From an uncultured Lachnospiraceae bacterium (GTDB lineage Bacteria; Bacillota; Clostridia; Lachnospirales; Lachnospiraceae), in NCBI GenBank assembly GCA_910588955.1, contig CAJURQ010000025.1:1-52437 (forward strand): a stretch of DNA of 52,437 bases, in the 5' to 3' direction. Position 1 is the stretch's first letter. Each line of letters opens with the position of its first letter. A model generated the notes under the pieces. The model was not told the origin of the DNA, did not search any database, and saw only the letters and a list, made by a program, of their open reading frames with translations. Shown piece by piece: positions 1-7,358 of this stretch. Made by a program: the position numbers and the translations under genes.

Positions 1-27
1 GCAGAATGTTCAAAGCTGCAAATTGGG

Positions 28-69
28 TCAAAAAAATAAGCGTACCACTATTTCTAATGATACGCTTAT
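28..69 (-). terminator. Rho-independent terminator
   Basis: On the minus strand a 9-bp stem (ATAAGCGTA / TACGCTTAT, plus-strand arms 36-44 and 61-69) with a 16-base loop is followed by a run of seven T. It would end transcription coming from ppdK and from the short coding remnant between. Confidence 0.7.
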
Positions 70-75
70 GATTAT

Positions 76-196
76 TTAGATATAAACATCAACGGTCAAA
101 TCTTCCCATTGATTTTTTCTAAGATAGCCACCATTCGCTCTGCGGAAAGCCTGTGCTTCCTCAAAACTTATGGTAAAAGTCCAGAATGGTTTTCGC
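76..196 (-). pseudogene. C-terminal remnant of an unidentified gene next to the ppdK stop
   Basis: An open frame on the minus strand, ending at a stop near 76, runs straight out of the last bases of ppdK in another frame. Its last 35 or so residues (for example SFEEAQAFRR and NQWEDLTVDVYI) have a natural-looking composition, whereas upstream of them the frame only shadows ppdK and is arginine-rich. This part of the DNA is visibly AT-richer than ppdK. I read it as the tail of a broken gene whose 5' part is missing. No family is recognised, and it could also be a chance open frame. Confidence 0.3.
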
Positions 197-2818
197 CTAT
201 CTTTGTGATATAGCCGCCTGCGCCGCCGCCAATCTCGCGATCGGCACTCTGAACGGTGAACATGACACATAAGTCAGTCCCACCTTGTGGCAGAACTCCA
301 CGGATGACGGGTCTCCGCCGTGCTCGCCGCAGATACCGAGCTTGATGTTCGGTCTGGTCGCGCGCCCTTTCTCAGCTGCCATCTGTACGAGCTGTCCCAC
401 GCCGCTCTGGTCAAGTCTCGCGAACGGATCGGACTCGTAAATCTTATTCTTATAGTAGTCACCTAAGAACTTGCCTGCATCGTCGCGGGAGAAACCGAAG
501 GTCATCTGCGTCAGGTCGTTCGTCCCGAAGGAGAAGAACTCCGCTTCCTCAGCGATCTCATTTGCCAGAAGCGCTGCTCTCGGAATCTCAATCATCGTGC
601 CGATATGGTACTGAATGTCGGAATTTTTTTCTTTCTTCACAGCTTCCGCCACTTCCACGACTACGTCCTTGACAAACTTAAGCTCCTTCTTCTCACCAAC
701 GAGAGGAATCATAATCTCGGGTACGATATCATAACCCTTCTCATTCTTCACTTCGATTGCCGCTTCCATCACAGCTCTGGTCTGCATCTTGGCAATTTCG
801 GGATAGGTAACCGCCAGACGGCATCCTCTGTGTCCCATCATAGGATTGAACTCATGGAGGGAATCGCAGATCTCCTGCACCTCCTCAGCCGTCATCATCA
901 TCTCAACCGCCAGATCGTCGATATCCGCCTGCTCGGTGGGCACGAACTCATGCAGCGGGGGATCAAGGAAACGGATGGTAACAGGTCTGCCCTCCATCAC
1001 CTCATACAACGCCTTAAAGTCGCCCTTCTGGAACGGAATCAGCGCGTTTAACGCCTTCTCTCTCTGCTCCTGCGTTCTCGCCAGAATCATCTGACGGATC
1101 TTCGGAATCCTGTCAGGGTCAAAGAACATATGCTCGGTACGGCAAAGACCGATGCCCTCCGCGCCGTACTTCACGGCGTTTGCCGCATCGGCGGGGGTGT
1201 CCGCGTTGGTGCGCACCTGCAGCTTGCGGTACTTGTCCGCCCACTCCATAATCCGTCCGAAGTTTCCGCTCACGGAAGCCTCCACGGTCTTGATATCGCC
1301 TTTATAAATCTTACCGGTGGAGCCGTCCAGCGAAATGAAATCGCCCTCGTGGAACACTTCTCCACCCAGTTCAAATACTTTCTCCTGCTCGTTGATGGCA
1401 ATCTCGCCACAGCCGGATACGCACGCCGTACCCATGCCGCGCGCCACAACTGCCGCGTGGGAGGTCATGCCGCCACGCACGGTGAGAATACCTTCCGCCG
1501 CATGCATACCCTCAATATCCTCAGGGGAGGTCTCGAGACGCACAAGAACGACTCTCTCGCCTTTCTCGTGTGCTTCCTTCGCCTCGTTGGCGGTGAAATA
1601 AACCTTACCTGCCGCCGCACCGGGGGACGCCGGAAGCGCTTGTCCGACTACCTGCCCAGCCTTCAGCGCGTCGATATCAAAAGTTGGATGTAAGAGCTGG
1701 TCCAGAGACTTCGCTTCTATTCTAAGCACTGCCTCCTCAGGCGTAATCTTTCCTTCGTCTACCAGATCGCAGGCAATCTGCAATGCCGCGGGCGCGGTAC
1801 GCTTGCCGTTTCTCGTCTGTAAGAAGAAGAGTTTGCCTTCCTCGATGGTAAACTCCATATCCTGCATGTCGCGGTAATGCTCCTCGAGGCGGTTCGCAAT
1901 CTCCATAAACTGCTTGTAGCACTCGGGAAGATCCTGCTCCAGTCTGGTGATGGGCTGAGGTGTACGGATACCTGCCACCACATCCTCGCCCTGTGCATTG
2001 ATCAGATACTCGCCGTAAATGCCCTTCGCGCCGGTGGAAGGATTTCTCGTAAAGGCAACGCCTGTGCCGGATGTATCGCCCATATTGCCGAATACCATCG
2101 CCTGCACGTTCACCGCCGTGCCCCAGTCGCCGGGGATATCGTTCATGCGTCTGTATACAATCGCCCTCTCGTTATCCCATGAACGGAACACCGCCTTCAC
2201 CGCTTCCATCAGCTGCACTCTGGGATCCTGCGGGAACTCCTCGCCTTTGTTCTCTTTATAAATATTCTTGAAACGGACGATAATCTCTTTCATGTCCTCC
2301 GCAGTCAGATCGGTGTCGAACTTCACGCCCTTGGACTCTTTGATTTCGTCTAAGATTCTCTCAAAATAAGATTTGGGGATCTCCATAACCACATCGGAGA
2401 ACATCTGGATAAATCTGCGGTAGGAATCATACGCAAAGCGGGGATTTCCCGTCTTCTGCGCAAAACCCTCCACTGCCGCGTCCGTCAGTCCCAGATTCAG
2501 AATGGTATCCATCATACCGGGCATGGACGCTCTTGCTCCGGAGCGAACCGACACGAGAAGCGGGTTTTCGGTATCGCCGAACTTCTTACCCTGTTTTTCC
2601 TCAAGCCCTGCCAGTGCGGTAAAAATCTGCTCCTTAATCTCGTCCGATATCTGTCTGCCGTTATTGTAATAGTCTGTACAAGCCTCCGTCGTCACGGTAA
2701 AGCCCTGCGGAATCGGCAGCCCCAGATTCGTCATCTCTGCAAGATTGGCTCCTTTGCCACCCAGAAGATTACGCATGTCCGCGTTTCCTTCCTCAAATAA
2801 ATATACCCATTTCGCCAT
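197..2818 (-). CDS. ppdK: Pyruvate, phosphate dikinase
   Basis: Interconverts pyruvate, ATP and Pi with phosphoenolpyruvate, AMP and PPi in the cytoplasm; in anaerobic clostridia it often works in the glycolytic direction. The 873 residues match the usual bacterial length (about 870-880). The N-terminal nucleotide-binding part starts with LLGGKGANLAEM. The central phosphohistidine loop is visible as GGMTSHAAVVARGMG, and the C-terminal PEP/pyruvate barrel carries the catalytic cysteine motif GICGEHGGDP. The ATG is preceded by GGAGGA at good spacing. It appears to be transcribed alone: an AT-rich hairpin separates it from the phosphodiesterase gene upstream and a terminator follows. Identification is certain from motifs and length. 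Confidence 0.97.
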   Translation of the reverse strand: MAKWVYLFEEGNADMRNLLGGKGANLAEMTNLGLPIPQGFTVTTEACTDYYNNGRQISDEIKEQIFTALAGLEEKQGKKFGDTENPLLVSVRSGARASMPGMMDTILNLGLTDAAVEGFAQKTGNPRFAYDSYRRFIQMFSDVVMEIPKSYFERILDEIKESKGVKFDTDLTAEDMKEIIVRFKNIYKENKGEEFPQDPRVQLMEAVKAVFRSWDNERAIVYRRMNDIPGDWGTAVNVQAMVFGNMGDTSGTGVAFTRNPSTGAKGIYGEYLINAQGEDVVAGIRTPQPITRLEQDLPECYKQFMEIANRLEEHYRDMQDMEFTIEEGKLFFLQTRNGKRTAPAALQIACDLVDEGKITPEEAVLRIEAKSLDQLLHPTFDIDALKAGQVVGQALPASPGAAAGKVYFTANEAKEAHEKGERVVLVRLETSPEDIEGMHAAEGILTVRGGMTSHAAVVARGMGTACVSGCGEIAINEQEKVFELGGEVFHEGDFISLDGSTGKIYKGDIKTVEASVSGNFGRIMEWADKYRKLQVRTNADTPADAANAVKYGAEGIGLCRTEHMFFDPDRIPKIRQMILARTQEQREKALNALIPFQKGDFKALYEVMEGRPVTIRFLDPPLHEFVPTEQADIDDLAVEMMMTAEEVQEICDSLHEFNPMMGHRGCRLAVTYPEIAKMQTRAVMEAAIEVKNEKGYDIVPEIMIPLVGEKKELKFVKDVVVEVAEAVKKEKNSDIQYHIGTMIEIPRAALLANEIAEEAEFFSFGTNDLTQMTFGFSRDDAGKFLGDYYKNKIYESDPFARLDQSGVGQLVQMAAEKGRATRPNIKLGICGEHGGDPSSVEFCHKVGLTYVSCSPFRVPIARLAAAQAAISQR

Positions 2819-2871
2819 TTTATTTGCTATCCTCCATTCCGTTGAAAATTAAAGCCACTCGGCTAGCATTT

Positions 2872-2900
2872 ATTTTACCATATTTTTGCAATTTTAACAC
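2872..2900 (-). promoter_or_regulatory. Possible ppdK promoter
   Basis: Minus-strand GTGTTA, 17 bases, then TAAAAT, about 55 bases upstream of the ppdK ATG. The -10 is good but the -35 matches only half of the consensus, so this is tentative. Confidence 0.35.
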
Positions 2901-2930
2901 TGGTTTTTTGAAAAAATTCACAAAAAGAAA

Positions 2931-2954
2931 GACAAATATTACAAAATATTTGTC
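2931..2954 (-). terminator. AT-rich perfect inverted repeat, terminator or operator
   Basis: GACAAATATT and AATATTTGTC form a perfect 10-bp inverted repeat around a 4-base loop. On the minus strand it is followed by TTTCTTTTT, which fits an AT-rich terminator for the phosphodiesterase gene. It also lies upstream of the probable ppdK promoter, so a dimeric repressor site is an alternative. Confidence 0.45.
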
Positions 2955-3002
2955 ACATTAGCGTGCGAAAGCGCCACCATATTCTTAAAATAAGCCAAAA
3001 AA

Positions 3003-3845
3003 TCACAACCGGCTGGCCGTGCGGGGAAGAAAGCTGTCAAAAATAAACACATCATACTCACCCTGCAGCGCCTCCAGATCCTGCTCGCTGCGGACCGTCC
3101 ACGCCGCCGCCGGATGTCTGTAAAGATGCCTGCATATCCTTCTGCCCGGCTCCTCGCTAAATTTGTGATTGTAGGCGATAAAATCCGGCTTGGTCAGAAA
3201 ATTGAACAAAAGATGCGTCATGGCAAAATAGAGAATGTTCCAGTACACACCCTCCCTGCGGAAATTTGAGGAAAGCTGCCCCCGCACCACTTCCCCGTGG
3301 TTTAACCGGAACCACCAGAGCACCATGGGATTAAAGGATTCAATGCAATAAGCGCCGTGATAGGCGCGCAAAAGCCTGTCTATCACCGCGCAGCAGGAAA
3401 CGTCCGCCGTCTCCGCCTTGATCTCCACGATCAAAGGCACACCGCCGCCCACCATCTCAAGCAGGTCACTCAGCTTTGGAATCCGCTCTTTGGAATGACA
3501 TAGTGTATAAGCCTGCAGCTCCTCGTAGGTATGGTCTACGACCTTCCCCTCCGTGCTGCAGATTCTCTCTAACTTAAAATCATGGAAAATAACAGGCACA
3601 CCGTCCTTTGTGACCTGCACGTCAAGCTCCATGCCAAACCCGGCATCCACTGCTTTTCTGAAAGCCGCCATGGAGTTTTCCGGTGCGTCCCCCTCGTTAT
3701 CGTGGAGACCCCTGTGGGCAAAGTACACCTTTTTAAAGAGCGAGGTGTCGGGTCTTCTAAATATGCGGGGCATAATCGCCAGAAGATACAGAACGACAAG
3801 CGCTGCGATACCGCACAATGCAATTTTGATAGCCGCCAGAATCAT
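3003..3845 (-). CDS. Membrane-anchored glycerophosphodiester phosphodiesterase
   Basis: Predicted to hydrolyse glycerophosphodiesters to glycerol 3-phosphate and an alcohol. The GDPD signature is clear: FAHRGLHDN, PENSMAAF, ELDVQVTKDGVPVIFHD and later LIVEIK. One N-terminal transmembrane segment (about residues 2-24) is followed by RIFRR, so by the positive-inside rule the catalytic domain should face the cytoplasm. I start at the ATG at 3845 because AAAGGACGG lies 8 bases upstream; a TTG at 3869 in the same frame lacks such a site. It lies downstream of the ABC permease and adaptor genes on the same strand, which recalls ugp operons that end in a GDPD gene (ugpQ). The substrate is not shown by the sequence. 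Confidence 0.88.
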   Translation of the reverse strand: MILAAIKIALCGIAALVVLYLLAIMPRIFRRPDTSLFKKVYFAHRGLHDNEGDAPENSMAAFRKAVDAGFGMELDVQVTKDGVPVIFHDFKLERICSTEGKVVDHTYEELQAYTLCHSKERIPKLSDLLEMVGGGVPLIVEIKAETADVSCCAVIDRLLRAYHGAYCIESFNPMVLWWFRLNHGEVVRGQLSSNFRREGVYWNILYFAMTHLLFNFLTKPDFIAYNHKFSEEPGRRICRHLYRHPAAAWTVRSEQDLEALQGEYDVFIFDSFLPRTASRL

Positions 3846-3940
3846 GTAATTTTCCGTCCTTTTAAGCAAAGTTTCTCATGTCCGAAATCATAATACAACC
3901 TTGCCCGGTACTTTTCAATATCTTTCTGCGGCAATTTTCC

Positions 3941-5338
3941 CTACCCGTCCGACAGCCGCACCACGTCGCCCTTCTTGATCTCTTTCGTGGATGAATCAAT
4001 GATTTGGCTCTCCTCGGTCACCGCCCCCTCTATCGCCGCCAGTTTATCGTTCTTGTCAGCCACACTGACGGTAATCTCCTCCACATAGTACTCCGTGCCG
4101 AGAATCCCTTCCCGCTCGTTCACCACATACACGAAATTCCTGTCGTTCTCCGCGTGCAAAGCCATAAGGGATATGCAGCAGGGATATTTCTCCCCCGCCT
4201 TGGAACAGACCATTTTCCCGGAAAGACCGGGCGTTCCCGTCTCCTCCGGCAGCCGCAGAAGCGCCGTATAAGTGCCCGGCATATTCTCATTTTCTTCAAT
4301 ATAATCCACCTTGGCGTCAATCTTTTTGCGTCCGTCCAACTGCAGTTTCACATCATCTCCCAAGTTTACATAACTTTTCTGTTCTTTGGAAAGGGACGTC
4401 CTAAACTGGCAGGGCACTTCGTCGTCCGCCAGAAGAAAGGACGCCGTATCCGGCACTCTGCCGCCCGTCTGCACATAGATGTCCGTCACCATCCCGCCGA
4501 TAGGAGCGGTAATCTTCCCCTCCTGATCTAGAATCTCCTTGTACGCATCAATTTTATCCTGCACCGCCGCAAGTTCCGTCCGATAGACCGACAAGGTTGC
4601 GTCCGCGTTGTCCTCCTGTAAAATATCCTCCACCTTGCGCCCGGCGTCCTTTATGGTATTGTCCCTGTTCCACTTTGCGTCCGCCTCCGCATAGGCGGCT
4701 GCCTGCAGTTCCTGTTTCAGCCTTTCCTCTTCCTGCTCTCTCGCCTTCCACTCCGCCTCAAGCTCTTCCTCTGTCTTCGCCTCGCCGTCTTCTCCCTGCC
4801 AGTCGTTTTCATGCTCACGATTCTCCGCCTGCAGCTCCTCAAGCGCCTCCTCCGCCTGCGCCACGCCCTCGGCAGCTCTTCCTACAAGCGTATCCTGATA
4901 TCTGGCAAGCGCGTCGTAATCCTCCCTCGCCCTCGCCTCCTCCAACGCCTTCTGGCTCTGTGCAAGCTCTTTGTTGTGGACAATGGCGTCAATCTGCAGC
5001 TGCACTTTCTGTGCTGCCAGTTCCTGCTCGTCCATAATCAGCTTCATATCTTCCAGATCCACAGTGAGAAGAAGGTCGCCCTCCTCTATCTTATCCCCGG
5101 TCTGGACTGCAAGCTCCTCCACCCGCAAACCGCTGAGAATCGTCACCGGCAGCTTCGCTCCCGCCTCCACAATGCCTTCCGCCTCCACGATATGCTCGAT
5201 ATACTTGGAATCTGTCCGGGTCGTCGAAACCATAGGCAGCTTTGAAGCATAGATACTCTTTGAAATCAGCGTACACAGCCACATAAGGACCATGAAAACC
5301 GCCAGCCCCGCGATAATCTTCTTTCTCCGTTTTTCCAT
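3941..5338 (-). CDS. HlyD/RND-type efflux adaptor (membrane fusion protein)
   Basis: A 465-residue protein with one N-terminal membrane anchor (about residues 8-28) and an extracytoplasmic adaptor body. The two halves of the lipoyl/barrel-sandwich domain are visible (LRVEELAVQTGDKIEEGDLLLTV near residue 75 and TAPIGGMVTDIYVQTGG near 285). Between them lies a long, strongly charged coiled coil (about 110-275) rich in E, K, A and Q. A beta-barrel region follows. Such adaptors normally serve MacB-like ABC exporters, but no exporter is encoded nearby; the genes just upstream are importer-type permeases. The start has a strong GAGGAGG site. The adaptor fold is secure; the partner and cargo are unknown. 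Confidence 0.85.
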   Translation of the reverse strand: MEKRRKKIIAGLAVFMVLMWLCTLISKSIYASKLPMVSTTRTDSKYIEHIVEAEGIVEAGAKLPVTILSGLRVEELAVQTGDKIEEGDLLLTVDLEDMKLIMDEQELAAQKVQLQIDAIVHNKELAQSQKALEEARAREDYDALARYQDTLVGRAAEGVAQAEEALEELQAENREHENDWQGEDGEAKTEEELEAEWKAREQEEERLKQELQAAAYAEADAKWNRDNTIKDAGRKVEDILQEDNADATLSVYRTELAAVQDKIDAYKEILDQEGKITAPIGGMVTDIYVQTGGRVPDTASFLLADDEVPCQFRTSLSKEQKSYVNLGDDVKLQLDGRKKIDAKVDYIEENENMPGTYTALLRLPEETGTPGLSGKMVCSKAGEKYPCCISLMALHAENDRNFVYVVNEREGILGTEYYVEEITVSVADKNDKLAAIEGAVTEESQIIDSSTKEIKKGDVVRLSDG

Positions 5339-5393
5339 AGTACATCCTCCTCATAGTCTTTCTATCTTCAAAGCGTGCGGAAAATATTGATTT

Positions 5394-5429
5394 TCAGGCA
5401 TTCTCCTGTGTGAGAAGTACTTCTCACAC
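5394..5429 (-). repeat. Shortened copy of the dispersed two-hairpin element
   Basis: Directly after the permease stop codon lies a perfect 22-base palindrome (5408-5429, core AGAAGTACTTCT), followed on the minus strand by AGGAGAATGCCTGAAA. Both parts match the outer stem and the second hairpin of the full copies at 12498 and 26954; the central module is missing. Confidence 0.65.
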
Positions 5430-6334
5430 TATTCTTTCAGACCGGAGTAAACAATCCCCTGCTCCAGATAATCCTGCCCCAGCACAAACACAAAAGCCGC
5501 CGGAATCAGGGTGACAAAGGAAGCGCAGAGCGCAAATCCCGCCTGCTGCCACGAAATCTCCGGCAGATACAAGGACAGCGGCCAAAGCGCCTTATCCTCC
5601 AAAAAAGCCAACGGCTGTTCCATCAAATTCCAATATTCCAAAAACCCTAACACCATGGCAGACAATAATCCGCTTTTCCCCAAAGGAATGCCCATTGTAA
5701 GAAAAATCCGCAGTTCACTTGCCCCGTCAATCCGCGCCGCCTCAAACAGCTGCACCGGAATTGCACGAAAGCCGCCGTAAGTCAAAAAGATTGGCAGGGT
5801 GGAAAACACCGCCGGAAGAATGATCGCCGCATGGGTGTTCATCAATGCCAGACGGTCAAGAACCAGATAGCTAGACAGCATCGTCACCTGAAAGGGCAGA
5901 AGCATCAACACCACGTAGAGGGCAAACAGCGCCCTGCTCCCCCGCACCGAATACGCCGCGAAAGCCCAAGCCGCAGGGACGCCCACCAGAAGCTGCCCCG
6001 CCAGAATGCAGACCACCATCCTCACGGAATTCCAGAACAGCACAAAAAACGAGGGCGTCATAAACAAAAGCCTGCCATAGTGCTCGAAGGTGGGATAATC
6101 CGGCATCAGTTTCCAGCGGATATATCCCTCCCCCTCCCCGAACACGGGGAGCAGGTACTGTTTCATTTCCAAACTGTCCATCACCGATCCTGTCAGTATC
6201 AAAAATACAGGCAGGCAGATCAAAACCGCCGGCACAAGCAGTGCGCCCGCCGCCAGATACCTCCTGAACTTCTCTAAGAAACGTTTCTTCCATTGTAATA
6301 TGTTTCCCCTTGTTTTCATACTGCCTCTTTTCAT
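5429..6334 (-). CDS. Carbohydrate-type ABC transporter permease (MalG family)
   Basis: Inner-membrane permease of an ABC importer with about six transmembrane segments. The first begins near YLAAGALLVPAVLICLPVF. The EAA loop that docks the ATPase is visible as EAARIDGASELRIFLTMGIPLGKSG, typical of MalG/UgpE-like proteins. I start at the ATG at 6334, which overlaps the stop of the upstream permease as TGATG, implying translational coupling. A second ATG five codons on (6319) has GAGG just before it and is an alternative; the longer open frame upstream overlaps the neighbour and is unlikely. The partners are the MalF-like permease and the two solute-binding lipoproteins upstream. No ATPase gene is present, so a shared MsmX-type ATPase is probable. 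Confidence 0.88.
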   Translation of the reverse strand: MKRGSMKTRGNILQWKKRFLEKFRRYLAAGALLVPAVLICLPVFLILTGSVMDSLEMKQYLLPVFGEGEGYIRWKLMPDYPTFEHYGRLLFMTPSFFVLFWNSVRMVVCILAGQLLVGVPAAWAFAAYSVRGSRALFALYVVLMLLPFQVTMLSSYLVLDRLALMNTHAAIILPAVFSTLPIFLTYGGFRAIPVQLFEAARIDGASELRIFLTMGIPLGKSGLLSAMVLGFLEYWNLMEQPLAFLEDKALWPLSLYLPEISWQQAGFALCASFVTLIPAAFVFVLGQDYLEQGIVYSGLKE

Positions 6335-7272
6335 CACTCTGCTTTGTCCCATATCCGCTGCAAAGCCATAATCGCCACAAACAGCACTGCCCCCACGCAC
6401 ACCGCTGCAGCCGCCATCTTGTCAAACTCCAGATTGACGAACCAGTTGTTGAACAAGTGCTGGAGCAGATAGATATCCTCCTGCGGGTAGGACCCCGCCA
6501 CCAAATACGCCTCCCTGTATATCTTAAAGGAATTTAAAAAGGACAGGATGACAATCGTGTAAAAACTTCCCTTCAAGTTCGGCAGGATGATATAACGGAT
6601 ACATTTCCACCTGCCTGCCCCGTCCACCTTCGCCGCCTCGATAAACTCGCTCGGTATCGCCAGAATGCCGGCAAGCCAGAGCACCACCGTATACCCGGTA
6701 TTCTTCCACAGGTAACTTGCCACCAACACCCAGAAGGATGCGTCCGTCCCCAGGTAGTCCGTGGTCACACTCCCCCACAGCCCGGTCATTTCTCCGATCT
6801 TTGTGAGAAACAGATTTAAGAAACCCTGCCGGTAAAAGACCATCTTCCAGACAAGAACGATGGTCGCCGTCGGCATTGCCAGCGGAAACAGATACACCGA
6901 CTTGATCAGCGACGCGTTATGAAAATTGCTCAGCGTAAGCGCCACCAGAAGCCCCGCCAGCACCAAAAGCGGAATACAGACCACCGTAAACCGCGCGGTA
7001 TTTTTTACCGCCAGCACAAACGCCTGATTCTGAAAAATAACCCCATAATTTTTCACGCCCGTAAACTCGCCCGTGACCGCCGTCTGGAAAGACCGCTTCA
7101 CCACGTCCAGAAAAGGCAGGAGCACAAAAAGGGTCACCCCCGCCAGACTCGGCAGAAGAAATAACAGGAAAGCGCGCCGCCTGCGCCTATACTTTTTCCC
7201 GTTCCCCCACGCCTGCTTTTTTTGCGCTTTAAAGTTATGTAAACTCATTCTTCCCGATCGCGTTTCCAACAT
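6334..7272 (-). CDS. Sugar-type ABC transporter permease (MalF family)
   Basis: A 312-residue permease of the MalF/UgpA class. After a basic N-terminus (KKYRRRRR) the first transmembrane segment AFLLFLLPSLAGVTLFVLLPFL is typical of the family. The EAA motif is EAAKVDGAGRWKCIRYIILPNLKG. It forms the heterodimeric channel with the MalG-like protein encoded just downstream (overlap TGATG). The ATG at 7272 has GGGAGAG about 11 bases upstream; an ATG at 7248 is an alternative. It lies 86 bases after the solute-binding lipoprotein gene, so the genes probably form one operon. Substrate unknown. Confidence 0.88.
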   Translation of the reverse strand: MLETRSGRMSLHNFKAQKKQAWGNGKKYRRRRRAFLLFLLPSLAGVTLFVLLPFLDVVKRSFQTAVTGEFTGVKNYGVIFQNQAFVLAVKNTARFTVVCIPLLVLAGLLVALTLSNFHNASLIKSVYLFPLAMPTATIVLVWKMVFYRQGFLNLFLTKIGEMTGLWGSVTTDYLGTDASFWVLVASYLWKNTGYTVVLWLAGILAIPSEFIEAAKVDGAGRWKCIRYIILPNLKGSFYTIVILSFLNSFKIYREAYLVAGSYPQEDIYLLQHLFNNWFVNLEFDKMAAAAVCVGAVLFVAIMALQRIWDKAE

Positions 7273-7329
7273 CTTTCAACAAACTCTCCCATTGTAGTAC
7301 AGTATTTTATCCATTTCAACATTTTATGC

Positions 7330-7358
7330 AAATTCCATGCAGAGAATGCCGCCTTTTG
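7330..7358 (-). repeat. Remnant of the dispersed hairpin element
   Basis: Just after the stop of the lipoprotein gene the minus strand reads GGCGGCATTCTCTGCATG, then AATT. This matches the right half of the second hairpin plus its flank in the full copy near 27038-27055. Only half of the hairpin remains. Confidence 0.45.

Noticed and set aside
4597..5252. Long plus-strand frames opposite the adaptor gene
   Set aside because: Proline-, arginine- and serine-rich antisense shadows of the coiled-coil codons, without a ribosome binding site or family features.
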